A DNA stretch of 36,019 nucleotides from Lachnospiraceae bacterium (GCA_024682835.1 JAIKYU010000074.1:1-36019), one strand, 5' to 3'. Positions 15,554 to 24,745 are shown, counted from the stretch's first letter. A program made the numbers and translations. Notes: generated from the sequence alone by a model not told the origin.

Positions 15554-16205
15554 ACATTTGTTCCCCGTGAAAATAGGAGCCGCATTTTCTCAGCTCATCC
15601 AGAATTTTGTCGTATCCATCCTTTGTCCGAAACCAGTTGTCTTTGGTGTATCCCCGCGTATCAGCGGGGCAGGTGAGAATCCGTGTGTCCGGAAATTCGC
15701 TTCCGATGGTCCAGAGCGCGCGTCTTGCGTGGAACGCCTGACAGCAGAGGATCATCGTGCGCGGCTGTATGCCCTCGCGTGCGAGAACCTCACGCGCAAA
15801 AACCGCGTTTTCAAAGGTGTTGGTCGACTGATCCTCCCGAAGGACAGCCTGCTCGGGCACGCCCGCCAGCAGCAGCTGAATGCGCTGGTACTCCCATTCG
15901 GTCAGAGGAAAAGGCTTTCCGGCACGCACCGCCTCCGCTGAGATTTCATCGATGACCCGGTCCGGATCCCTGCCGTCATTCTCGGAAAGCCGGCGCATCT
16001 CCGCCCTGAAATCCGGAAAGTTGTGTCCGAACCTGCCCGTGGGCAGAATCCTGTCGGACCAGCCCTCATGATAGAGCGCCGCCGCCCGGATGGCCGGTGC
16101 CTTTCGGGAAGAGCCGCAGATCAGAATGACATCCGCCTGCTCCGGGGCGTCGTCGACAAAGATGAAATCCGTGAGATCACGGATAAACGTGTCCCGCTCA
16201 CTCAC
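15528..16205 (-). CDS. YdcF/DUF218 family protein
   Basis: A 225-residue protein of the DUF218 (YdcF/SanA-like) superfamily, recognised by the hydrophobic strand VILICGSS, the GxFGHN-type loop, the STNTFENAVFAREVL motif and the CCQAFHARRALW segment. Some homologues act on cell envelope or nucleotide substrates, but none is assignable here. The GTG at 16205 is chosen because it overlaps the stop of the preceding gene as GTGA, a typical coupled start; the longer in-frame extension to 16340 is simply antisense to that gene's frame and has no family character. No transmembrane helix or signal peptide is seen, unlike membrane-anchored members. The 3' end overlaps the spermidine synthase-like gene by 26 bases. 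Confidence 0.82.
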   Translation of the reverse strand: MSERDTFIRDLTDFIFVDDAPEQADVILICGSSRKAPAIRAAALYHEGWSDRILPTGRFGHNFPDFRAEMRRLSENDGRDPDRVIDEISAEAVRAGKPFPLTEWEYQRIQLLLAGVPEQAVLREDQSTNTFENAVFAREVLAREGIQPRTMILCCQAFHARRALWTIGSEFPDTRILTCPADTRGYTKDNWFRTKDGYDKILDELRKCGSYFHGEQMYDKIISPG

Positions 16206-16735
16206 CGGCACATGATCTTCACGACTTCTCCCACATAGAGCGTGTGGTAATCGCCGTTCTGGTAGAATTTCTGATCCAGCCCGGGCAGACGGAAGTGCTC
16301 CGCGTCCGTCGTAAGAACCTGACTGAACACCGTCGTACACAAAATAACCGTTGCCGCCTCATCAATATAGGGCACTCCGAGGTTCATCGCAACATGAAGC
16401 CTGGCCGCGGCGATCTTGTCCTCGTTCCTCCCCGAGGCCGCCCCCATGTATTTATACTCCCTGAGATAGGTATCATGATCCAGAAAAGACAGCGAAAAGA
16501 CGCCGGAGGAATCGATGAGTTCTTTGGTATAGCGGGAATCCCGCACAAAGACGAACACGACATCCTTCTCCCACAGAACACCCACGCCGCCCCAGGAAAC
16601 GGTCATGGTGTTGGCTTTTTCCTTATTGCCCGAAGTCAGCAGCGCCCAGTTCTGACCGATGGCCTTATACACACTCTCCTGGTACTGAGCGGTCGTAATC
16701 GGCTGGAACACATGATACTCATATTCTTTGGCCAT
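16202..16735 (-). CDS. Flavin reductase-like FMN-binding protein
   Basis: A 177-residue flavin reductase-like protein with an FMN-binding split-barrel fold, recognised by the segments NKEKANTMTVSWGGVGVLWE, VFVRDSRYTKELI and the strand FSLSFLD. Members bind FMN and transfer electrons to or from partner proteins in the cytosol. The start at 16735 is chosen because AGAGGAGG lies just upstream; the frame runs 34 codons further but that segment is Arg-rich and not family-like. It lies about 70 bases after greA and its stop overlaps the GTG of the DUF218 gene. Its physiological partner is unknown. Confidence 0.9.
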   Translation of the reverse strand: MAKEYEYHVFQPITTAQYQESVYKAIGQNWALLTSGNKEKANTMTVSWGGVGVLWEKDVVFVFVRDSRYTKELIDSSGVFSLSFLDHDTYLREYKYMGAASGRNEDKIAAARLHVAMNLGVPYIDEAATVILCTTVFSQVLTTDAEHFRLPGLDQKFYQNGDYHTLYVGEVVKIMCR

Positions 16736-16805
16736 ATCATCCTCCTCTGAAACACGGTTCACCACTCGCGTTCGAAATCGTTGCGGAAGCGATCCCTGCC
16801 GTATC

Positions 16806-17309
16806 CTAAAAGCTGCGGATCGCATCCTCCTCTGCAAGACCGGTGTTTTCTATCCGGACAATCTCCACCTCATAGGAGATCTCCTTATTGACCTGTACGG
16901 TGACGCGGTCGCCGGCACGATGACCGATCAGTGCCTTCCCAAGCGGCGACTCGATGGAGATGCGGCCCTTCAGGGAATCCCCGCGCATGGTCGTCACGAT
17001 CTTGTAGGTCTCCTCGCTCCCGTCGTCGAGCATCCTGACGGTCACAGTCTTATTCAGGCCCGCCTGATCCTCATCCGTCTGATCCTCCACGATCCGCGCT
17101 GTCCGGATCGTCCGCTCGAGAAACCGAATGCGGCTTTCATTCTCATTCTTGGCTTTTTTGGCGGCGTAATACTCGAAATTCTCCGAAAGATCTCCCTGGG
17201 CACGCGCCTCCTTGACATGCTCCAGGAGCTCCTTTCGCACCACCACCTTGCGGTGCTCGATCTCCCGTTCCATATCCTCAATATCCTGTTTTGTCAGCCG
17301 ATCATTCAT
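16806..17309 (-). CDS. greA: Transcription elongation factor GreA/GreB family
   Basis: A 167-residue Gre factor, close to the usual 157-160. An N-terminal antiparallel coiled coil (about residues 1-80) carries the acidic tip EARAQGDLSENFEYYAAK, whose Asp and Glu coordinate the second Mg ion in the RNA polymerase active site so that backtracked RNA is cleaved. A C-terminal FKBP-like domain follows (ISIESPLGKALIGHRAGD). It has its own predicted promoter and is first in a run of minus-strand genes that continues to larC. An AAAGGTG ribosome binding site precedes the ATG. Confidence 0.96.
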   Translation of the reverse strand: MNDRLTKQDIEDMEREIEHRKVVVRKELLEHVKEARAQGDLSENFEYYAAKKAKNENESRIRFLERTIRTARIVEDQTDEDQAGLNKTVTVRMLDDGSEETYKIVTTMRGDSLKGRISIESPLGKALIGHRAGDRVTVQVNKEISYEVEIVRIENTGLAEEDAIRSF

Positions 17310-17323
17310 ATCTTCACCTTTCT

Positions 17324-17352
17324 ATCATACTCTCCCCGCGGGGATTCGTCCA
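17324..17352 (-). promoter_or_regulatory. Predicted greA promoter with palindromic spacer
   Basis: On the minus strand TGGACG (17347-17352) and TATGAT (17324-17329) are 17 bases apart. The spacer contains the perfect palindrome CCCCGCGGGG, which could be a regulator site or chance in GC-rich DNA. Confidence 0.5.
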
Positions 17353-17380
17353 TGCTTTTCCCCTGGTTCCTCTCCCCTTG

Positions 17381-17417
17381 AAAAAACAACCCCCCGGCGA
17401 TATGACTCGCCGGGGGG
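17381..17417 (-). terminator. Rho-independent terminator of the aldolase gene
   Basis: On the minus strand CCCCCCGGCGA pairs perfectly with TCGCCGGGGGG around a 6-base loop and is followed by TTGTTTTTT. It starts about 15 bases after the aldolase stop. Confidence 0.95.
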
Positions 17418-17432
17418 CTTTGTAAAAACCGC

Positions 17433-18401
17433 TTATGCCTTTCCGTCCGATCCGAGCACGTTCTTGATCTTGTGGGAGACCATATCCTTGACAGCCTGAC
17501 GTGCGGGCTTCAGATACTGTCTGGGATCAAAGTGATCCGGATGCTCCGCAAAATACTTGCGGATATTGCCGGTCATGGCCAGACGGATATCGGAGTCAAT
17601 GTTGATCTTGCAGACCGCAAGCTTTGCGGCCTTGCGGAGCTGCTCCTCCGGAATACCGACCGCATCGGGCATCTTCCCGCCGTAATCATTGACCATCTTG
17701 ACAAACTCCTGCGGCACGGAAGAAGAACCGTGAAGCACGATCGGGAAGCCCGGCAGGCGCTTGATGCACTCCTCCAGCACATCGAAACGCAGCGGCGGAG
17801 GAACAAGGATTCCGTCCGCATTGCGCGTGCACTGCTCGGGAGTGAATTTGTAGGCGCCGTGCGAGGTGCCGATGGCAATAGCCAGTGAATCGCAGCCCGT
17901 GCGATCAACAAACTCCTCAACCTCCTCGGGACGGGTGTAGCTCTCCTTACCGGCCTCGACCACAACCTCATCCTCGATGCCGGCCAGCGTGCCCAGCTCA
18001 GCCTCGACCACCACGCCGTGCTCATGCGCATATTCCACGACCTGTTTGGTCAGTGCGACATTGTCGTCAAAGCTCTTGGAAGAAGCATCGATCATGACCG
18101 ACGTGAAGCCGCCGTCAATGCAATCCTTGCAGAGCTCAAAGGTGTCGCCGTGATCCAGATGCAGCGCGATCGGAATCTCCGGATAAAGCTCCACCGCCGC
18201 ATTGACCATCGCCACCAGATACTTATGGTTGGCATAGGCGCGCGCGCCCTTGGACACCTGCAAAATCACCGGGCTCTTCAGCTCGGAGGCTGCCTCCGTA
18301 ATTCCCTGCACGATCTCCATATTGTTCACATTGAACGCACCGATCGCATAACCGCCGTCGTACGCCTTGGCGAACATATCCTTTGTGGTCACTAACGCCA
18401 T
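17433..18401 (-). CDS. fba: Class II fructose-1,6-bisphosphate aldolase
   Basis: A 322-residue zinc-dependent class II aldolase that reversibly splits fructose 1,6-bisphosphate into two triose phosphates in glycolysis and gluconeogenesis. The family signatures are clear: HLDHGDTFELC (Zn-binding and catalytic region), MIDASSKSFDDN, VEAELGTLAGIEDEV and the phosphate-binding IAIGTSHGAYKF. The start at 18401 gives the normal N terminus MALVTTKDMF and has an AAAGGA site upstream; a longer frame to 18485 crosses the promoter and is rejected. The gene is monocistronic, with its own promoter (18472-18500) and a strong terminator. Confidence 0.97.
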   Translation of the reverse strand: MALVTTKDMFAKAYDGGYAIGAFNVNNMEIVQGITEAASELKSPVILQVSKGARAYANHKYLVAMVNAAVELYPEIPIALHLDHGDTFELCKDCIDGGFTSVMIDASSKSFDDNVALTKQVVEYAHEHGVVVEAELGTLAGIEDEVVVEAGKESYTRPEEVEEFVDRTGCDSLAIAIGTSHGAYKFTPEQCTRNADGILVPPPLRFDVLEECIKRLPGFPIVLHGSSSVPQEFVKMVNDYGGKMPDAVGIPEEQLRKAAKLAVCKINIDSDIRLAMTGNIRKYFAEHPDHFDPRQYLKPARQAVKDMVSHKIKNVLGSDGKA

Positions 18402-18471
18402 ACTGTTACCGTCCTTTCTTTGCTGAAATAAACCTTTGCTACCAACCGGAACCATGTCCCGGCAACTTTCT

Positions 18472-18500
18472 ATTATACTCCTCAATCCTCATCACAACAA
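18472..18500 (-). promoter_or_regulatory. Predicted aldolase promoter
   Basis: On the minus strand a perfect TATAAT box (18472-18477) lies 17 bases downstream of TTGTTG (18495-18500). The leader would be about 65 bases and can fold a short CCGG-based hairpin. Confidence 0.6.
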
Positions 18501-18513
18501 CATGTTTTAAAAA

Positions 18514-18621
18514 GTTACTATTGAAGCAGGAATCCCACCCACATGAGCACATTTAGCACGCAGTGCGGGAAAGGTCGCGAAGCGACCCTGTGCGAAGGTG
18601 GGTGGGGCTGTGAATAGTACC
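18514..18621. repeat. Long palindromic intergenic element
   Basis: Three nested inverted repeats stack in 108 bases. The outer arms are GTTACTATT (18514-18522) and AATAGTACC (18613-18621), 8 of 9 paired. The middle arms are CCCACCCAC and GTGGGTGGG. The inner stem is GGTCGC-GAA-GCGACC. Read on the minus strand the outer arm is followed by CTTTTT, so it can terminate the amylase transcript. It lies between the amylase stop and the aldolase promoter. A multicopy palindromic element is suspected but only one copy is present here. Confidence 0.7.
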
Positions 18622-18638
18622 TGTATAGCACTCCCCCT

Positions 18639-20789
18639 TCACGAGTACGCCCGAAACCGGCTGTGTGCGCGGAAATTCTCCTCGTCGCGCTCGTAGCCGG
18701 GCGCATATTTGAAAACCATGGCCGTATTGCGGGCAAGAGTGACCGTCAGAAGTCCCTTCTTGACGTAGCGCTCCTCCGCCGAGGTATGATATCCCTTGGG
18801 ACTCGTCATAATGAGCATGCGCACCACGGCAGACCGTGGCACACCTGCAAGACGCACTTCATAATCATCAGTGACCGCATAATCATTGCGGTTAATCAGA
18901 ACGATGCTCGCCTGCCCGTTAAGAAAGCGCCCGTAAGCAATGACCCCGCGTTGCGAATCCAGCCGCATAAGCGACCCGCAGACCAGCTCCTCATTTTCAC
19001 GGTGAATCCGGATCATATCGCGGTGGAAATTCAGCAGCTCACGATCCTCATGGCCCCAGGGATAGGTCCGCCTGTTATCCGGATCCGTGAAACCGCAGAC
19101 CCCTGCCTCGTCGCCGTAATAGACCGTCGGCGCCCCGGGCCAGGTCATCTGCAGCAGTACGGCCTCTCTGAACACCGACTTGTCAACCCCTTCTTTAGCG
19201 GCATCCGCGCCCAGCGACGCACTCCGGCCCACCTTCCCGTTGGTGCGCGTGAGAAAACGGGAATGATCATGATTGGACAACTCATTCATCGCCATATACA
19301 GCGATCCGCCGGTAAAATTCACCGCGCAGCCGCTGATCGAAGCCCAGAAGCGCGCCTCATTGCCGATTGCGCCGGGCTCATACGCATCGCTGTGCTTTTC
19401 CATCCCGGTAAAAAAGTAGCTCACCGGCTCCATGAACGCGTCGTAATTCATGACGCTGTCCCATTCCCCGCCGGACAGCCAGGCCCCCGCGTCGCCGTAG
19501 TGCTCCGCGATAATCACCGCCTCGGGATTGGCCTCCTTCACGACCTTTCGGAAACGCCGCCAGAAAGCATGATTGAATTCCCCGCTGTGCCCCAGATCCG
19601 CGGCCACATCCAGACGCCATCCGTCCGCACTGTACGGCGGCGACACCCACTTTCCGGCAATGGCAAGGATTTCCTCCTGCAGCTTTGCGGAGCCCTCGTA
19701 ATTGAGCTTCGGCAGCGTCCCGTAATTCCACCAGCCCTCGTACCGCTCATTGCAGGGCCATTCTCCGCCGGTAAAGGTGAAATAATCGTGGTACGGACTC
19801 TTTTCATCCGCGTAAGCGCCCGGGGCATACCCTTCAGCCCGCTCATAGATCCGTTCGCGATCCATCCACTTATTAAACGAGCCGCAGTGATTGAAGACCC
19901 CGTCCAGAATCACGCGAATCCCGCAGGCGTGCGCCTTCTGTACCAACAGGGCGAAAAGCGCGTCACTCGCCTCAAGATTGTCAGCGGAGGCAATGCGGGA
20001 AATATACCGCGCCGCCTTCGCATTGTCCGCCTCCCCCTCCGCCAGAAGATCCCCGCGGTCGGTGATGATCCGTCCAAAATGCGGATCGATGTGGAAATAA
20101 TCCTGCGTATCATATTTGTGCGTAGAAGGGGAGCAGAAAAGGGGATTGAAATAGATGGCCTGAATGCCAAGCTCCCGCAGATACTCCAGCTTGTCGATCA
20201 CCCCCTGCAGATCTCCACCGTAAAACTCGCGGATATCGCCGCCGTCCGGTGAAGGCGCCTTCTCCCAGTCCGTGACGCGCTTCGTCAACCCGCCGTTGTA
20301 GCAATACTCCCCGGAGAGCACGTCATTGGTCTGATCGCCGTTGCAGAACCTGTCGGTGAAAATCTGATACATCACCGCGCCCTCCGCCCAGGCCGGCGTG
20401 TGGAATCCCGGAATCATGCGGAAAAACACCGGCGAGCGCTCACCGAAATTGACACCCAGCCGGTCATAGGAAACCTTCTGCGTGGTGGTGTGGAGTTCAA
20501 AAAAATAGAGGAGCGGTTCCTCCTCCAGGCGCACCGTGACGCGCCACGTGCGAAAGCCGCCGTCCGGTGCGGAGGAATCATCCGCGGCGCGCATGGCAGA
20601 GCGCACATAAATGATGCCTTCCTCCCCATATTCCCGTTCGGTCACACAGCGGATCAGATCCACCGAAAAGGCTTCACCGTCCCCGCACCCGGTGCGGAGA
20701 CGGATCTCCACCGCTTCGCCCGGATCCGCCTGCGGCGGCCACAGAAACTGCTTTGTTGTGTCGTGAAAAATTTCCCTGGTGTTAATCAT
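18639..20789 (-). CDS. GH13 alpha-amylase family enzyme (neopullulanase/cyclomaltodextrinase type)
   Basis: A 716-residue glycoside hydrolase of family 13 acting on alpha-glucans or maltodextrins. An N-terminal beta-sandwich (about residues 1-120) of the kind found in neopullulanase-type enzymes precedes the catalytic barrel. All four family motifs are intact: DGVFNH, GWRLDVAAD with nucleophile D394, IIAEHYGD with acid/base E429, and NHDHSR with D508. A C-terminal beta domain follows. No signal peptide is seen, so it probably degrades imported oligosaccharides in the cytosol. The ATG at 20789 is chosen because GGAG lies nine bases upstream; an ATG five codons earlier is possible. It starts about 20 bases after ftsH, an unusual neighbour. 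Confidence 0.93.
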   Translation of the reverse strand: MINTREIFHDTTKQFLWPPQADPGEAVEIRLRTGCGDGEAFSVDLIRCVTEREYGEEGIIYVRSAMRAADDSSAPDGGFRTWRVTVRLEEEPLLYFFELHTTTQKVSYDRLGVNFGERSPVFFRMIPGFHTPAWAEGAVMYQIFTDRFCNGDQTNDVLSGEYCYNGGLTKRVTDWEKAPSPDGGDIREFYGGDLQGVIDKLEYLRELGIQAIYFNPLFCSPSTHKYDTQDYFHIDPHFGRIITDRGDLLAEGEADNAKAARYISRIASADNLEASDALFALLVQKAHACGIRVILDGVFNHCGSFNKWMDRERIYERAEGYAPGAYADEKSPYHDYFTFTGGEWPCNERYEGWWNYGTLPKLNYEGSAKLQEEILAIAGKWVSPPYSADGWRLDVAADLGHSGEFNHAFWRRFRKVVKEANPEAVIIAEHYGDAGAWLSGGEWDSVMNYDAFMEPVSYFFTGMEKHSDAYEPGAIGNEARFWASISGCAVNFTGGSLYMAMNELSNHDHSRFLTRTNGKVGRSASLGADAAKEGVDKSVFREAVLLQMTWPGAPTVYYGDEAGVCGFTDPDNRRTYPWGHEDRELLNFHRDMIRIHRENEELVCGSLMRLDSQRGVIAYGRFLNGQASIVLINRNDYAVTDDYEVRLAGVPRSAVVRMLIMTSPKGYHTSAEERYVKKGLLTVTLARNTAMVFKYAPGYERDEENFRAHSRFRAYS

Positions 20790-20810
20790 TTTCTGTCTCC
20801 ACATCCCCGC

Positions 20811-22661
20811 TCAGCCCTGTGCCTCGAAGAGTCCCTCGAATTCTTCCCTGGAGATCTTCTCCTTTTCCATCAGCAGCTTCGCGGACGCATGCAGCACATC
20901 CATATGTGCACGGATGATATCCTTCGCCTTATTGTAGCAGGAATCGATGATCTCTTTGACCTCCCTGTCGATCTCGCTCGCCATCTGCTCGCTGTGCTTA
21001 TGACGGTGGCCAAGGTCATAGCCGATAAAGACATCGTCCTCCTCTTCTTCATAACTGATCACACCGATATTCTCGCTCATCCCGTAACGCGTGACCATCC
21101 GGCGCGCCTCACCGGTGGCCTTTTTGATATCCGAGCTGGCGCCCGTCGTGATATCGTCGCTCCCGAAAATCAGCTCCTCCGCGATGCGCCCGCCGAGGGA
21201 TACCATGATCTCCTCCAGCATCTTCTGCCTCGTGAGGAACATCTCATCTTTCTCCGGCAGCGGCATGGTGTAGCCGGCGGCACCCAGCCCCGTCGGAATC
21301 ACCGAAACCGTATAGACCGGTCCCACATGGGGCAGCACATGGAACAGAATCGCGTGTCCGGACTCGTGATACGCCGTGATCCGCTTTTCCTCATCGGAAA
21401 TCACACGGCTCTTCTTTTCCGTGCCGATTCCCACCTGGACAAAAGCCTCACGGATGTCGGACTGATCAATGTACGTGCGCTCCTTCATCGCGGCGCGGAT
21501 GGCCGACTCATTCAACAGGTTCTCCAGATCCGCCCCGGTAAAGCCCGCTGTCGTCTGCGCGATCTGCTTGAGATCCACATCCTCTGCCAGCGGCTTTCCG
21601 TCCGCATGCACCTTCAGGATCTCCTCGCGTCCGCCGATATCCGGGCGCGAAACCGTGATCTTGCGGTCAAATCGCCCGGGCCTTAAGATCGCCGGATCCA
21701 GAATATCCACGCGGTTTGTCGCCGCCATGACGATAATTCCCTCGTTGACGCCGAAGCCGTCCATCTCCACCAGCAGCTGATTCAGCGTCTGTTCGCGTTC
21801 ATCGTGGCCGCCGCCCATGCCGGTTCCGCGGCGCCTGGCCACCGCATCGATCTCATCGATAAAAATGATGCACGGCGCGCTCGCCTTGGCCTCGCCAAAG
21901 AGATCCCTCACGCGGCTTGCACCGACACCGACAAACATCTCCACAAAATCGGATCCGGATATTGAAAAAAACGGCACGCCGGCCTCTCCCGCGATGGCCT
22001 TGGCCAGAAGCGTCTTTCCGGTACCGGGTGCTCCCTCCAGCAGAATGCCCTTGGGGATCCGTGCCCCCACACGCGTAAACCGCTCGGGATCCTTTAAAAA
22101 GGTGATGATCTCCTCCAGCTGCTCCTTTTCCTCCTTGAGGCCCGCGACGTCCTTCATGGTCGTCTTGTTGTCCTCCGGACCGGAGCGCCTGGCGTGGCTT
22201 CGGCCGAAATTCATCATCCGGGCGCCGCCTCCGCCCATCCCCTGCGCATTGTTCATCATCACGAAGAAAAAGACGCAGAAGATGATCATGAGCAGCAACG
22301 GCAGCCAGGTGACCAGATTAAAGCCCTCCGGCGAGACGTCCCGCACCTCGGGATCGACAAAATACTGGCGCAGCAGCGCCTCCGCCTCGTGGACATCCGT
22401 GACATACACCTCCTGCTGCGTGCCGCCCCGCAGGGTGACCCGCACCGATCCGGTCGGTGTCTGTCTGTTCTGCCTGATCTCCGCGCCTGCGACATTGCCC
22501 TCCTCCAGGTCCCTGGTGAGCGCGCCGATCGTGTACGTCGCCTGTGCCGACGTCGTGCGCCCCCGATAATACTCCAGGAAAATGACAAGCAGCACAAAGA
22601 TCAGAATGATCCAGAAATAAAAGGAAAAGCCTCGTTCTTTATTATTGTTCACCGGATCCAC
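20811..22661 (-). CDS. ftsH: ATP-dependent zinc metalloprotease FtsH
   Basis: A 616-residue membrane-anchored AAA protease that extracts and degrades damaged membrane proteins and unstable regulators. Transmembrane helices lie at about 14-30 and 116-135, with a small extracytoplasmic domain between them. The AAA module has Walker A GAPGTGKT (210-217; Ala in place of the usual Pro), pore residues F239-V240, Walker B IIFIDE (265-270) and the second region of homology ending RPGRFDR. The protease site is H432-E-S-G-H436, with the third zinc ligand expected in the downstream Asp-containing segment. It follows hpt by eight bases in the conserved tilS-hpt-ftsH order and precedes the amylase gene. 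Confidence 0.98.
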   Translation of the reverse strand: MDPVNNNKERGFSFYFWIILIFVLLVIFLEYYRGRTTSAQATYTIGALTRDLEEGNVAGAEIRQNRQTPTGSVRVTLRGGTQQEVYVTDVHEAEALLRQYFVDPEVRDVSPEGFNLVTWLPLLLMIIFCVFFFVMMNNAQGMGGGGARMMNFGRSHARRSGPEDNKTTMKDVAGLKEEKEQLEEIITFLKDPERFTRVGARIPKGILLEGAPGTGKTLLAKAIAGEAGVPFFSISGSDFVEMFVGVGASRVRDLFGEAKASAPCIIFIDEIDAVARRRGTGMGGGHDEREQTLNQLLVEMDGFGVNEGIIVMAATNRVDILDPAILRPGRFDRKITVSRPDIGGREEILKVHADGKPLAEDVDLKQIAQTTAGFTGADLENLLNESAIRAAMKERTYIDQSDIREAFVQVGIGTEKKSRVISDEEKRITAYHESGHAILFHVLPHVGPVYTVSVIPTGLGAAGYTMPLPEKDEMFLTRQKMLEEIMVSLGGRIAEELIFGSDDITTGASSDIKKATGEARRMVTRYGMSENIGVISYEEEEDDVFIGYDLGHRHKHSEQMASEIDREVKEIIDSCYNKAKDIIRAHMDVLHASAKLLMEKEKISREEFEGLFEAQG

Positions 22662-22669
22662 TCCTACTC

Positions 22670-23194
22670 CTATTCAAACACCATCTCCCCGATGAAGGGA
22701 AGATTGCGGTACTTCTGATCATAATCCAGCCCGTACCCCACCACAAATTTGTCCGGAATCGCAAAGCCGGTATAATCCACATGAACGTCGGTCTCGCGGC
22801 GGTCCGGTTTGTCCAGAAGGGTCGCAAGCCGCACGCTTTTCGGCCCTCTGTCCTGCATCAGCGGAAGCAGATAGGAAAGCGTCCTGCCGGAATCCACAAT
22901 ATCCTCCACAACCAGCACGTCGCGATCCTCGATGGACTGATCCAGATCCTTGACGATGCGCACGACGCCGCTGGACTTGGTGCTCGCGCCGTAGCTCGAC
23001 ACCGACATGAAATCGATGGTCACCGGCACGGTGATCCGCTTGGCCAGCTCGCAGAGAAAGAAGCTTCCCCCCTTCAGCACGCAGACCAGGTGCAGCACCT
23101 TGCCGGCATAATCCCTGCTGATCTGCGCACCCAGCTCCCGGATCCTGGCATCGACCTGCTCCTCCGTCAACATCACTTCCACTCGTTCCGCCAT
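22670..23194 (-). CDS. hpt: Hypoxanthine phosphoribosyltransferase
   Basis: A 174-residue purine salvage enzyme that makes IMP or GMP from hypoxanthine or guanine and PRPP. The PRPP-binding motif VVEDIVDSGRT is at residues 95-105, and other family segments include VCVLKGGSFFLCELAKRI and DFMSVSSYG. The ATG at 23194 gives the length and N terminus normal for the family, but it lacks a clear ribosome binding site. An in-frame GTG at 23296 overlaps the tilS stop as GTGA and would add 34 residues with no family match; initiation there, or at an intermediate CTG/TTG after an AAGGAG run, cannot be excluded. It lies in the tilS-hpt-ftsH cluster. Confidence 0.92.
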   Translation of the reverse strand: MAERVEVMLTEEQVDARIRELGAQISRDYAGKVLHLVCVLKGGSFFLCELAKRITVPVTIDFMSVSSYGASTKSSGVVRIVKDLDQSIEDRDVLVVEDIVDSGRTLSYLLPLMQDRGPKSVRLATLLDKPDRRETDVHVDYTGFAIPDKFVVGYGLDYDQKYRNLPFIGEMVFE

Positions 23195-23292
23195 AAGCAA
23201 CCCGTCGGGCAGGCAGCCCCGACTCTCCTTTCCTGACTGGTCATCCGGAGGATCGCCCGTCTCCTCCGTGAACAACTGCTTCCGTCCCACAC

Positions 23293-24696
23293 TCACCGCA
23301 CCAGGTGCGCTTCCAGAACCCGCGAGGTATCAGCGGTCACCCTGTGGGAATCACAGCGGCGGATGCCTCCGATCCAGAGGATCTCATCCCCCGCCGCCAG
23401 CAGAGGAAGCACATCCCGCTCTCCGGACGGAATCCGTCTGTCGATCAGTTCCTTCTTCAACCGCTTTCTGCCGCATCCGACGTCGATCCAGTCCCCCGGA
23501 CGTCTCGTTCGAATGCAAACAGATTGTTTTATTGTATCAAAATCAAACCATTTTGTGAATGGATCGACGGGAATTTCCGCATGTTCCGCTCCCCTGGGCA
23601 CAACGCGCCAGTCGATACGGGCGTTCGCAGAGCTGCTCTCCTTTGCGGGATGCGTCACACCCGCGGTCTCCGGTCTTCCCGTCCTTACGGTCAGCGTGTT
23701 GTACACACGCTCCGCGCAGATTCCTCCCGGCAGATCAAGTGTTTGCGAACCGCTCCCCGACGCTGCCAGCGCACAAAGCGCTTCCATATGCCGCTCTGTC
23801 AGTCCTGACCGGAGCCCTGCTGTCCGAAGCTGCGCAAGCAGAATCTCCTTCTGCATGAACGGCGGCTCGTCCCAAAGAAGCGGCAGATCGATCCGACAGC
23901 CGCCGTCCGGCAGCGACCGGCAGATCCGTTCCCCCCGCGTCTTTGCCTCCCCTTCGATAAAAGCAAGCGCCTCCCGGATCCGGTCCGCAGCCTGTGCCGT
24001 GTGCGCCCCCGCACCGCGGTACAGCTTTTCCTCGGCATAGGGAAGGATGTGATGCCGCACGCGGTTCCGTGCATACAGGTCGCCCTCGTTCGATTCATCC
24101 GTGCGCCAGGTGATCCCGCACGACGTCAGATACGCTTCAATATCCGGGCGCGGCACCGAAAGAAGCGGCCGGATCACGCACATCGGCTTCCCGTCTCCCA
24201 GCCCCGGAAGGATCGTTACCGGCTGCATGCCTGAAAGGCCCTTCAGTCCCGCCCCGCGAAAAAGCTTCATCAGCACGGTTTCCGCCTGATCATCCCGGTT
24301 GTGAGCCAGCGCCAGGCGATCCGCCCGGAACCCGTGAAAGGCCTTCGCAAATGCTTCATAGCGCAGACGTCTGGCCTCCTCCTCGACAGATACCCCGGCA
24401 GCCAGCATCCGCTCCGGATTTTCAATGACGCGGACATCACAGGGCACTCCCCGCGCCGCGCAGAGAGCGCTCACCGCCTCCGCATCCGCTCCGGAAGCCG
24501 CACGCAATCCGTGATCCACGTGAACCACGGAGACCGAAAAGGTCATCTCCTCCGCAAGCGCGGTCAGCACCTCAAACAGGCAGCGCGAATCCGCCCCTCC
24601 GGAGAGTCCGATCAACACGCGTTCGCCCGGCCGGATCATGTCCTGACGGACAATAAACTCCCGGATCCTGTCCTCCAACTGTTTTCTTTTCTGCAT
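23293..24696 (-). CDS. tilS: tRNA(Ile)-lysidine synthetase TilS
   Basis: A 467-residue enzyme that adds lysine to the wobble cytidine of the CAU-anticodon isoleucine tRNA, so that it reads AUA. The ATP-binding PP-loop is LSGGADS (residues 31-37), followed by VVHVDHGLR and the RYEAF segment of the N-terminal domain; the C-terminal TilS domain ends with the KRLKKELIDRRIP stretch. The start at 24696 is chosen for its GGGAGG site; the frame extends further upstream but that region contains a hairpin and is not family-like. It is essential in most bacteria and sits in the conserved divIC-tilS-hpt-ftsH order. Confidence 0.95.
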   Translation of the reverse strand: MQKRKQLEDRIREFIVRQDMIRPGERVLIGLSGGADSRCLFEVLTALAEEMTFSVSVVHVDHGLRAASGADAEAVSALCAARGVPCDVRVIENPERMLAAGVSVEEEARRLRYEAFAKAFHGFRADRLALAHNRDDQAETVLMKLFRGAGLKGLSGMQPVTILPGLGDGKPMCVIRPLLSVPRPDIEAYLTSCGITWRTDESNEGDLYARNRVRHHILPYAEEKLYRGAGAHTAQAADRIREALAFIEGEAKTRGERICRSLPDGGCRIDLPLLWDEPPFMQKEILLAQLRTAGLRSGLTERHMEALCALAASGSGSQTLDLPGGICAERVYNTLTVRTGRPETAGVTHPAKESSSANARIDWRVVPRGAEHAEIPVDPFTKWFDFDTIKQSVCIRTRRPGDWIDVGCGRKRLKKELIDRRIPSGERDVLPLLAAGDEILWIGGIRRCDSHRVTADTSRVLEAHLVR

Positions 24697-24745
24697 GTGC
24701 CTCCCGAACTGCCCGTCACACAACGGATTGACCCGTACACACTCC

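Noticed and set aside
18663..20252. A 529-codon plus-strand frame
   Set aside because: It runs antisense to the GH13 gene, whose catalytic motifs are intact on the minus strand; long shadow frames are expected in GC-rich DNA.
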